A stretch of DNA of 13,952 bases from contig JBOFWM010000065.1 of assembly GCA_051653625.1 (NCBI GenBank), forward strand, positions 1 through 13,952. Reading direction: 5' to 3'. A program made the translations under genes and the position numbers. Below, piece after piece: positions 1 to 6,180 of the stretch. The first letter of the stretch is position 1. Each line of letters starts with the position of its first letter. Below the pieces are notes generated by a model. That model searched no databases and was not told the origin of the DNA. It saw only the letters and a list, made by a program, of their open reading frames with translations. Origin of the DNA: SFDP01 sp051653625 (GTDB taxonomy: Bacteria; Bacillota; Clostridia; Lachnospirales; Lachnospiraceae).

Positions 1-221
1 GTATTTAAATATTCATTCATATTATTTTGTACATCAGTTAATGATTCTGCTAAATGATTTAATTTTAAATTTTCTGTATAAACCATATTCATTTTATTTG
101 TCATTTCATTAATTCCAAAAAATAAAATAATATTTACAATAAATATAAGAATATTTGCCAAAATATATATAAATGTAACTTTTACTTGTAGAGAAAGGTT
201 TTTGGTGGTAATTCTACTCAT
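1..221 (-). CDS. Probable YesM/LytS-type sensor histidine kinase, N-terminal fragment
   Basis: An open frame starts with ATG at 221 and runs off the left edge without a stop, giving about 73 residues. It begins MSRITTKNLSLQVKV, continues into one hydrophobic membrane segment at about residues 13-37, and then has a polar stretch (LNHLAESLTDVQNNMNEYLN) like the extracytoplasmic start of YesM-type sensor kinases in clostridia. No kinase domain is visible because the gene is cut by the window. The start overlaps the stop of the upstream binding-protein gene by 8 bases (ATGAGTAG), and AGGTGAGG lies just upstream as ribosome binding site, so the two are probably translationally coupled. A membrane-anchored sugar-binding protein followed by a LytS/YesM kinase is the known layout of clostridial three-component sugar sensors such as XylFII-LytS-YesN. 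The kinase call is inference from context and the N-terminus; another membrane receptor is possible. Confidence 0.6.
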   Translation of the reverse strand, partial: MSRITTKNLSLQVKVTFIYILANILIFIVNIILFFGINEMTNKMNMVYTENLKLNHLAESLTDVQNNMNEYLN

Positions 222-1254
222 ATTCCTCACCTCTTACATGATCTTTCACATTGTCTTTATCAATAATTTGAATATCTGTTGTAAAATATTGGCTTGTATT
301 TCCAAGCACATGAAATTCATCCAATGCTTCAACACTATATTTCCCTAATTGATTTGCATCAACAGATAGCGTTGCATATATTACATTTCTTTCGATTGCT
401 TTTACAATTGCTTCTGAATCATAATATCCTAAAATTGCAACTTCTCCAACTTTGTTAAAATCAATCACTGCTTGATAAATACAATTTGTATTTACTTCAT
501 TTAAACAAATCACAATATCCGGTAATTCTGATGTCATAAATATGTCTCTTATTGTTTCTTCAACAGAAAACGCATTTGTATCGTCCACCGTAATGAATGA
601 TAAATCAACAGACATATTTTCTTCCATATCAATAATTTCTTGAATTGCAGAATACAAAATATTTTGTCCCGAGTCTTTTGCATATGCATTTAAAAGCACT
701 GCAACTTTTGTAGGTTGCATTATGGTTGATTCTTCGTTATTCTCAAGTTTCTTTTCTTTGATGATTTTTACAACTTGCTTTCCATATTCTCTTCCCATAT
801 TGTAACTACCTATTCCTACAAAACTACATCTTTCGCTTTTTGTATTATCTGAATATATTGTAACTACAGGTATTCCAAGTTCCGTTGCCTCATCTATTAA
901 TTCTGTCAATTCTTGACTTTCATCAGCTTCTACAATGATTCCATCAACATTTGAATATATTGCCATTTTCATTAATTCATTTCTTGTATATTTTTTGGGC
1001 AAATTTTCACCAAAAAGTTCTACCCACGTACCATTTTCCTCTCCTGCTTCTAAGGCACCTTCATAAATAGATTTCCAAAAACTAGATGTATTATTATTTG
1101 CAATGAGTACATAATAATTGTTGTAACTAGTTTCTTCTCTCATTTCCTGTACGCTATATAAATAATACTGAAGCAAAAAGATCCCAATAGAAAGTATAAG
1201 TAAAAGAATCGTTATTATTACAATATATAAATGAAAGTATTTTTTTCTTTTCAA
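214..1254 (-). CDS. Membrane-anchored periplasmic-binding-protein-like sugar sensor
   Basis: This 346-residue protein has a hydrophobic anchor at residues 8-30 after a KRKK cluster and no lipobox cysteine, so it probably stays tethered facing outwards. The rest reads as a type I periplasmic-binding fold (Peripla_BP_4, ribose/xylose-binding type). YVLIANNNTSSFWKSIYEGA is the first strand-helix unit, DGIIVEADES and GIPVVTIYSD are typical core strands, and VAVLLNAYAKDSGQNILYSA opens the second lobe. It lacks the DNA-binding part of LacI repressors. The start is TTG at 1252-1254, supported by GGGGAGG six bases upstream; the next in-frame Met (residue 38) would remove the anchor. The downstream gene overlaps by 8 bases and appears to be a sensor kinase, so this protein more likely presents a ligand to the kinase than feeds a transporter. 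The ligand is unknown. Confidence 0.8.
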   Translation of the reverse strand: MKRKKYFHLYIVIITILLLILSIGIFLLQYYLYSVQEMREETSYNNYYVLIANNNTSSFWKSIYEGALEAGEENGTWVELFGENLPKKYTRNELMKMAIYSNVDGIIVEADESQELTELIDEATELGIPVVTIYSDNTKSERCSFVGIGSYNMGREYGKQVVKIIKEKKLENNEESTIMQPTKVAVLLNAYAKDSGQNILYSAIQEIIDMEENMSVDLSFITVDDTNAFSVEETIRDIFMTSELPDIVICLNEVNTNCIYQAVIDFNKVGEVAILGYYDSEAIVKAIERNVIYATLSVDANQLGKYSVEALDEFHVLGNTSQYFTTDIQIIDKDNVKDHVRGEEYE

Positions 1255-1460
1255 TTTTTACCTCCCCATTCTTTTTCTTTCTTTAAATTATATCTTTTAT
1301 AAAATAGAAAAGCTAATAAAATAACTAGGATATTTTTGGCTACAATATAAAAAAATCCTAGATATTCTTAAATTTTAATTTAATACTAGGAATAATTATC
1401 ATTTTTTAGTATACTATTAGAAAATAATGGTAATACACAAAGTTAAAGGAGGGTAGTGAT
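1255..1460. promoter_or_regulatory. Divergent control region between sugar-sensor and redox operons
   Basis: This 206-base AT-rich gap separates two divergent transcription units. For the minus-strand sensor gene, a TATAAT sits at 1292-1287 without a good -35. For the plus-strand redox operon, TATACT at 1410-1415 is a possible -10, inside the perfect palindrome TAGTATACTA (1407-1416), also without a good -35. Weak -35 elements in both directions would fit activator-dependent promoters, which is inference. A set of CTAGGA/TCCTAG blocks lies between and is listed separately. No small gene was found here. Confidence 0.45.
1325..1391. repeat. Three CTAGGA/TCCTAG blocks forming alternative hairpins
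   Basis: CTAGGA occurs at 1325-1330 and again at 1386-1391, with its reverse complement TCCTAG at 1356-1361. Bases 1325-1337 can pair with 1349-1361 (12 of 13 pairs, loop 1338-1348). The middle block can instead pair with the last one (1356-1361 with 1386-1391, with an inner TTAAAT/ATTTAA stem). The two hairpins exclude each other. Neither is followed by a U-run, so they do not look like simple terminators. They could be operator half-sites or a folded leader; the function is unknown. Confidence 0.4.
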
Positions 1461-1658
1461 ATGAAGGTTTCATTTAATAAAGATTCAGAAATTGTAAAAA
1501 CAGTGAAAGAAGGACTAAAGCAAAAGGATGGATATTGTCCATGCCGAATTCCAAAAACACCTGAAAATAAATGTATGTGCCAAGAGTTTAAAGACCAAAT
1601 CGCGGACCCTAATTTTGAAGGGTACTGTCATTGTCTACTTTACTATAAGGAAAAATAA
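1461..1658 (+). CDS. Ferredoxin:thioredoxin reductase catalytic (beta) subunit-like protein
   Basis: This 65-residue protein carries the three Cys-x-Cys pairs of the ferredoxin:thioredoxin reductase catalytic chain: CPC at 26-28 (followed by Arg), CMC at 38-40 and CHC at 56-58. In the plant and cyanobacterial enzyme these cysteines hold a [4Fe-4S] cluster next to a redox-active disulfide and pass electrons from ferredoxin to thioredoxin. The chain is short (the plant and cyanobacterial subunit is about 110 residues), and the middle pair is shifted towards the first: gaps of 9 and 15 residues instead of about 16 and 8. The overall distance from the first to the last pair is unchanged. No variable (alpha) subunit gene is nearby. 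The ATG follows a strong AAAGGAGGG site, and the thioredoxin gene begins 21 bases after the stop, so reduction of that thioredoxin is the obvious role. Family assignment is firm; electron donor and partner are inferred. Confidence 0.88.
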   Translation: MKVSFNKDSEIVKTVKEGLKQKDGYCPCRIPKTPENKCMCQEFKDQIADPNFEGYCHCLLYYKEK

Positions 1659-1679
1659 CAGAAAGATGAGGATATGAAT

Positions 1680-1985
1680 ATGTCAATTATTATTGGAACA
1701 AAAGAAAATTTTGAATCGGAGGTTCTTGCCTCTACAAAACCTGTATTAGTAGATTTTTATGCAGATTGGTGTGGTCCATGTAAGATGGTAGCTCCTATTC
1801 TACATGAAATTGCAGAAGAAAGAAGCGATATTCTCGTGTGCAAAGTAAATGTAGATGATGCACCAGAATTAGCATCAAAATATCAAGTTGTAAATATTCC
1901 AACTATTGTTTGTATCAAAAACAAAGAAGTTGCAAATAAAACAGTTGGAGCTGTTTCAAAAGATGCAATACTGAATATGATTTAA
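1680..1985 (+). CDS. trxA: Thioredoxin
   Basis: A classic single-domain thioredoxin of 101 residues. The redox-active WCGPC motif is at residues 30-34, preceded by the usual VLVDFYADW strand, with the cis-proline in NIPT at residue 74. There is no signal peptide, so it acts in the cytoplasm as a disulfide reductant. Two start codons lie in frame, ATG at 1674 and ATG at 1680. The second is preferred because GATGAGG (1665-1671) then sits 8 bases upstream rather than 2. The gene follows the ferredoxin:thioredoxin reductase-like gene and ends in a strong terminator, so the two form a two-gene operon, suggesting that this thioredoxin is recharged from ferredoxin rather than NADPH. Two extra cysteines occur outside the active site (Cys54 and Cys78). 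Confidence 0.93.
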   Translation: MSIIIGTKENFESEVLASTKPVLVDFYADWCGPCKMVAPILHEIAEERSDILVCKVNVDDAPELASKYQVVNIPTIVCIKNKEVANKTVGAVSKDAILNMI

Positions 1986-2011
1986 AAAAAGCTGCTTATG
2001 CAGCTTTTTTT
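1984..2011 (+). terminator. Rho-independent terminator of the redox operon
   Basis: A perfect 12-bp stem (1984-1995 with 2000-2011) has the core GCTGC-TTAT-GCAGC, with seven A:T pairs and a T-run on the 3' side. It overlaps the thioredoxin stop codon and separates that operon from the promoter that starts about 20 bases further on. Confidence 0.92.
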
Positions 2012-2031
2012 ACATATTTCGATATTTTTTC

Positions 2032-2058
2032 ACAATCATTTTAATAAGCCATATACTA
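2032..2058 (+). promoter_or_regulatory. Sigma-K-like sporulation promoter 1
   Basis: AC at 2032-2033 (within CACA), a 16-base spacer, then CATATACTA at 2050-2058. This fits the sigma-K consensus AC-N16/17-CATANNNTA at every defined position. It lies 38 bases before the ATG of the BclA-like gene. No sigma-A pair is seen here, and the sigma-E -35 (ATATT) is not at the right distance. The same 9-mer with the same spacer precedes the next gene. Confidence 0.72.
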
Positions 2059-2096
2059 TATTAATACTAGTATTTTATTATGGAAAGGAGTTGTAT

Positions 2097-2978
2097 ATGG
2101 CATTTATCACACAAACTGTTGATAAATCAAAAGTAAATTATCAAACTTACTTTACTTATAAGATAAATGCAAGCTTTTGTGGAATTACAAGCACAATTTG
2201 CTCTGCTAAAATTATTGATTTCATTCCAAATTATTTAGAATATATTTTACCTAAAGTTCAATCTCCTATATTAAGAATCTATACAGAAGAAGTCGCTGGA
2301 ATTGGCACTAAAATTATATTTGATTTAGGTGCTATAAAAAATCCAGATCTTGCATTGACAGTTGTTTTATCTTGTAAGTTCAAACCTGATATTGCTAAAC
2401 CATCTACATCTTTTACAAACCAAGCAAATATTCTAATTAATGACACATTAGAAATAAGTGCAACCGCTCCTGCTGTAACTTTAAAAAAAATTCCTTGCAT
2501 TTCTAAAACTTCTTGTCCCCTCTATCCACAAAGCGATAAAAATGATCTTGATACTAAAATACCAAAAGATGCTTGTTCCATAAATCAGAATATTCAGATT
2601 GTTTCTTTTTGTGAAGAGTCTCTTTCTTCTTTACAATCTGTTCACTTTGGAAAAACTACCGTTTTACACGGCACAGCAATTTCATATGCTACAAATACAG
2701 ATTATATTGCCTTAGAAGATATTGGAACATATTATCTTACATGTTGTGCTCATATAGAACTTTGTTCTTCCTCATGTAACCCTGTTTTACTTCAATTTTA
2801 TGAAAATGAACATCCTCTTTATGGCGGTTCCATAACAATTTCTAATAGCGGTACTATTTCCTCTACTATGCTAATTAAACATACTTCTCCCATTGCTACT
2901 CTTATTTCTCTTATGAATATAGGAAAACAGTCTTGTATGATCAGCAATATAAGTATTACGATTCTTAAAATTATGTAA
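2097..2978 (+). CDS. Putative spore-surface protein: shared N-terminal beta domain plus BclA-like C-terminal domain
   Basis: The 293-residue protein starts at ATG 2097, with AAAGGAG six bases upstream. A longer open frame from 1998 is rejected because it begins inside the terminator hairpin and upstream of the promoter. Residues 1-130 form a beta-rich domain (FITQTVDKSKVNYQTYFTYK) paralogous to the start of the next gene's product. After a polar, Cys-containing linker (about 130-180), residues 180-293 resemble the TNF-like jelly-roll C-terminal domain of Bacillus BclA exosporium glycoprotein: GTAISYATNTDYIALEDIGT followed by alternating strands and a closing ISNISITIL strand. There is no collagen-like Gly-X-Y stretch. 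Twelve cysteines are present, including a CC pair, which would allow cross-linking. There is no signal peptide, anchor or LPXTG motif. With the sigma-K-like promoter this suggests synthesis in the mother cell and assembly on the spore. The location is inferred; the domain calls rest on pattern recognition. Confidence 0.72.
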   Translation: MAFITQTVDKSKVNYQTYFTYKINASFCGITSTICSAKIIDFIPNYLEYILPKVQSPILRIYTEEVAGIGTKIIFDLGAIKNPDLALTVVLSCKFKPDIAKPSTSFTNQANILINDTLEISATAPAVTLKKIPCISKTSCPLYPQSDKNDLDTKIPKDACSINQNIQIVSFCEESLSSLQSVHFGKTTVLHGTAISYATNTDYIALEDIGTYYLTCCAHIELCSSSCNPVLLQFYENEHPLYGGSITISNSGTISSTMLIKHTSPIATLISLMNIGKQSCMISNISITILKIM

Positions 2979-2987
2979 TTCCTGTCG

Positions 2988-3027
2988 AAGACTATCACTT
3001 AATACAAACTAAGGATAGTCTTTTTTT
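2988..3027 (+). terminator. Terminator after the BclA-like gene
   Basis: AAGACTATC (2988-2996) pairs with GATAGTCTT (3014-3022). The stem is extended inside by CTTA/TAAG and followed by seven T's (3021-3027). It begins nine bases after the stop codon and ends just before the next promoter, so the two spore-surface genes are probably separate transcripts. Confidence 0.85.
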
Positions 3028-3030
3028 CGT

Positions 3031-3057
3031 ACCATAGTCTTAAACATGCATATACTA
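3031..3057 (+). promoter_or_regulatory. Sigma-K-like sporulation promoter 2
   Basis: AC at 3031-3032, a 16-base spacer, then CATATACTA at 3049-3057. The elements and spacing are identical to those of the promoter at 2032-2058, although the spacer sequence differs. The expected start site is about 3064, leaving a short leader that contains the AGAAAGGA ribosome binding site (3066-3073) before the ATG at 3080. Confidence 0.75.
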
Positions 3058-3079
3058 ATAAAAAAAGAAAGGATTTATT

Positions 3080-6000
3080 ATGTCATTTATTCATTCAACC
3101 GTTGACAAAACTACCGTAAATTATGAAACTTGGTTTCATTATACTTTTCAAATAAGTTTTAGCGGATTGATTTCTCCTATTAATCCAGCTTTTGTATTAG
3201 TAGATATTCCTAATACGCTTGAATTTGATGAGCCTATTTGTAATTTTGCAAAAAATATTACCTCTACAACAATAGACACTATGACACAATTAAAAATTGA
3301 TTTTAGTCCTGTTATGGATACAGGTGTTTCTATTACGTTTAATTTGCGTTGTAGATTCAAACAAACTACCCCTTCTTTAGAAGAGGTAAGCCTTCATTCT
3401 TACTTATATACCGGAAGCGCTTTCGAATATTCTATGGAAAGTATTTGTGAAACAGTAACTCTTTTTATCTCACCACTATATTCTGTATTATTTAATCCCA
3501 TTATTCCAGCAAATAATACTGCTGCCTCTAATGGTTCTGTTATTTATGAAGTAATTTTACAAAATTTTGGTGATGCATGGCCTACTTCTTCTTCCTTTTC
3601 ATTTAATGTTAATTTAGATACTTCTACTTATTTTACTTTAGATGAAACTTTCTTAATTGCCGGATTAGATGCTTCACCTAATACTCTTTATAAAGATACT
3701 TCATGTGATGGTATTTTCCTGACTCCTTATGAATCTGGAAATGGCTTTACTTTTACGCTTCCCTCTTATAGAGGACAAATTTATCATTTTTATTTTCGTG
3801 TATTTATTGTAAGTGAATTATCAATAGGTACTACCATTGTTCAACCTTTAACATGGAGCATAAACTCTATTTTTCAAACTTCTGTTTCCTCTTTTGTTAG
3901 AATTGTAACTCCTACCTATTTAGGTACTGTTACTGCATTTGGTCCTATGCAAGTAAATACAAATAATTATATGTTTTATAATAGTACCATTAAAAATATA
4001 GGAAACCAAGATTTGACAAACGTTGTAATTGAATACGAAGTACCTCTTAATCAAATTACACCTTACCAACTTACCACTGGCCGGTATACATTAGGCTCTC
4101 TTGATATTGTATTAAATCAAGAATACACTATTACTTATGTCACAACACAAGGAGAAGAATATCCTTTTGGCGATTCTACAAATCCACAAGGAATCTATAA
4201 TACCAATGCTTCTTCCACCCTTTTATTAGGTAATTTAATCCCAGTAACTCGAAGTGTTCATTATATTCGCTTTTATATTGGCAACTTACCAATAGGTATG
4301 ATGTCATCTTCACCACCAACATTAAAAGCACTTTCAAAGGCAACTATAGAAATAGGGTCTACTATTTTATTTCATTCTACATTAAAATGGCTCAATGGTT
4401 CTGGTATTTTACAAACGTATCCCGATAATCACAGTACTTCTGTTTCTTTACTTTCGAGTTTAGCTTTTTCATCACATACAATTACACCTTCTTTTAACAT
4501 TATACCTGGTGATATTTTAACAGTAAGAAGCGTAATCAATTGTTTACATTCTCAATTAAATGAACCAATTTATGTTAATATTCTTCCTAAAGAGTTGCAA
4601 TTTTTAAAAACTACGCCCTTATTGATCGATTCTATTTATTTTGAATTCTATAACGGTCAAACAGGTACTACAATAAACAGTGTATCAAATAAAAGTATCT
4701 TTCCTTTTCCAATACCAGAGCTTATCCCGCAACAAGATGGCAGTACTATCTTCCGGTTAAAACCACCGAATTCTGTATTTTTCTATCCTCAAATGAGTGA
4801 GTATAAAATTCAATATAATTTACAGGTTGCAATTGGTGCACTTGGTACGATTACAAATAGTGCTATCTTAGGAAACACCGGAAATCATGGAATTATTTAC
4901 GATAATCAAGATATTATTGCTGAAACACAAGAAATAGATATTGATGGCGACGGAGTAATTGCAGAAGCATTAGTTGTAAGCCCTGAAGTAACTCTTTCTT
5001 TCATTGAATATCCTGGTATTTATGCACGAAAAGAATGTAAAGGAAGTGCGGATACCACTTTTATCCCGTATCCAGATGTTGCCACGAGTGAAGCAGGTAG
5101 TACTATTCACTACCGAATTACCATTCAAAATATTGGAAACATTAATATTGATACTCTTGAACTAATTGATATCATGCCTTATGTAAATGATACTTCCATA
5201 CTTGAGCCTGAAATCTATAGAAATTCACAATTTAAACTCTACCAAGTGACAAGTTTATTAATAAAATTATTTGATATTCATGGAGTCGAAATACCTACTT
5301 TACCAACTACTACTATTTCTTTTTCAAAAAGCGAAGATCCTGTCCGCTTTGGACCAGATGGTTCTCTTATTGGAAGTGATAATGATTGGTCTTCCATTCT
5401 TCCTACACCAATCACTGATTTATCTTCTTATAAAGTTACTTTTCGCAACCTTTCCATTTTACCTGGATATTATTTTGAAATTACAGCTGCATGTATTATT
5501 CCATCTGATATTCCAATAGATTACATTGCATGGAATTCAATTGCTTTACAGGCAACATATCGTCTAGCAGATAATATTCCTAAAACACTTCTTCCTACTG
5601 AAGCAAGAAAAGCAGGTATAAAAATCATTGATTTAGCAAATACCGGATTAATTAGTGGTCACATTTTCCTTGATCAAAACAAAGATGGCATTTATGTATT
5701 TGATGATCCTGGTATAAATGATGTTGGAATTATTTTATATCAAGTAGAGGGAACTAGCGCTACCGCAATTGCAAGTACTCTTACTGTAAAAGATTCCTCT
5801 GGTGAAGATGGGCATTTTTCATTTCACGTTCCATATAATCAATCTTACATGATGCGAATTGTTCCTAATACTTATAAGTACACATTATCTCCACAAGTAC
5901 TTCATAATCCTTTCGGAAGTTTTTGTAATCCCAAAACAGGATTTACACCTATTTTTGAGATGACACCAGATACACCTATTTTTTCAATAAAAAGTGGTGT

Positions 6001-6139
6001 CCTTTATTTTGATAGAACAAATTATATTCTAAAGGTAAACAATGAGGCACACAAAACAATGAGAAGTGTACTATATAATGAAATGTTGTTAGAAAATAAA
6101 TTAGTTGAAATTACAGAGTTTATGGATAAACAAGAATAA
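3080..6139 (+). CDS. Giant putative spore-surface protein with DUF11-like repeats and SdrD-B-like domain
   Basis: This 1019-residue protein opens with a domain (residues 1-130, SFIHSTVDKTTVNYETWFHY) clearly paralogous to that of the preceding gene. Further beta-sandwich units with the DUF11 look follow, for example NGSVIYEVILQNFGDAW near 150, YMFYNSTIKNIGNQDLTNVV near 298 and AGSTIHYRITIQNIGNINID near 672. An acidic DIDGDG stretch near 620 may bind calcium. Near 857-950 SGHIFLDQNKDGIY and GINDVGIILYQVEG mark an SdrD-B/Cna-B-like domain. The C-terminus is a charged, helical tail ending KQE. Such domains usually belong to secreted or wall-linked proteins, yet there is no signal peptide, no LPXTG, no anchor and no SLH or choline-binding repeats. 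Together with the sigma-K-like promoter and the neighbouring paralogue, a mother-cell protein that coats the spore is the best reading. The function is otherwise unknown; domain borders are approximate. Confidence 0.72.
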   Translation: MSFIHSTVDKTTVNYETWFHYTFQISFSGLISPINPAFVLVDIPNTLEFDEPICNFAKNITSTTIDTMTQLKIDFSPVMDTGVSITFNLRCRFKQTTPSLEEVSLHSYLYTGSAFEYSMESICETVTLFISPLYSVLFNPIIPANNTAASNGSVIYEVILQNFGDAWPTSSSFSFNVNLDTSTYFTLDETFLIAGLDASPNTLYKDTSCDGIFLTPYESGNGFTFTLPSYRGQIYHFYFRVFIVSELSIGTTIVQPLTWSINSIFQTSVSSFVRIVTPTYLGTVTAFGPMQVNTNNYMFYNSTIKNIGNQDLTNVVIEYEVPLNQITPYQLTTGRYTLGSLDIVLNQEYTITYVTTQGEEYPFGDSTNPQGIYNTNASSTLLLGNLIPVTRSVHYIRFYIGNLPIGMMSSSPPTLKALSKATIEIGSTILFHSTLKWLNGSGILQTYPDNHSTSVSLLSSLAFSSHTITPSFNIIPGDILTVRSVINCLHSQLNEPIYVNILPKELQFLKTTPLLIDSIYFEFYNGQTGTTINSVSNKSIFPFPIPELIPQQDGSTIFRLKPPNSVFFYPQMSEYKIQYNLQVAIGALGTITNSAILGNTGNHGIIYDNQDIIAETQEIDIDGDGVIAEALVVSPEVTLSFIEYPGIYARKECKGSADTTFIPYPDVATSEAGSTIHYRITIQNIGNINIDTLELIDIMPYVNDTSILEPEIYRNSQFKLYQVTSLLIKLFDIHGVEIPTLPTTTISFSKSEDPVRFGPDGSLIGSDNDWSSILPTPITDLSSYKVTFRNLSILPGYYFEITAACIIPSDIPIDYIAWNSIALQATYRLADNIPKTLLPTEARKAGIKIIDLANTGLISGHIFLDQNKDGIYVFDDPGINDVGIILYQVEGTSATAIASTLTVKDSSGEDGHFSFHVPYNQSYMMRIVPNTYKYTLSPQVLHNPFGSFCNPKTGFTPIFEMTPDTPIFSIKSGVLYFDRTNYILKVNNEAHKTMRSVLYNEMLLENKLVEITEFMDKQE

Positions 6140-6143
6140 AAAA

Positions 6144-6172
6144 GAAGCTATTGCATAAGTTGCAATAGCTTC
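6144..6172. terminator. Hairpin terminator between convergent genes
   Basis: A perfect 12-bp stem (6144-6155 with 6161-6172) has a five-base loop. On the minus strand it is followed by a T-run (complement of the A-run 6138-6143), so it terminates the transporter gene well. On the plus strand the U-run is poor, but it lies directly after the giant gene and may serve both. Confidence 0.85.
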
Positions 6173-6180
6173 CTTCCTAA

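Noticed and set aside
1998..2096. A 33-codon N-terminal extension (MQLFLHISIFFH...) of the BclA-like protein that could pass for a hydrophobic leader.
   Set aside because: It begins inside the terminator hairpin and contains the -35/-10 of the sigma-K-like promoter, with no ribosome binding site. The ATG at 2097 has AAAGGAG at ideal spacing, and its N-terminus aligns with that of the next gene's product.
2279..3360. Antisense open frames at 2279-2500 and 3148-3360.
   Set aside because: They mirror the codon pattern of the genes on the other strand and have no ribosome binding site, promoter or recognisable domain.
5271..5519. An 82-residue open frame on the plus strand inside the giant gene, possibly hinting at a frameshift.
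   Set aside because: The main frame is continuous from 3080 to 6139 with sensible beta-domain sequence through this region. The alternative frame is Leu/Phe-rich shadow sequence without a ribosome binding site.
5980..6139. A sortase signal or membrane anchor at the C-terminus of the giant protein.
   Set aside because: The last 50 residues are charged and helical, with no LPXTG-like motif, no hydrophobic segment and no basic tail.
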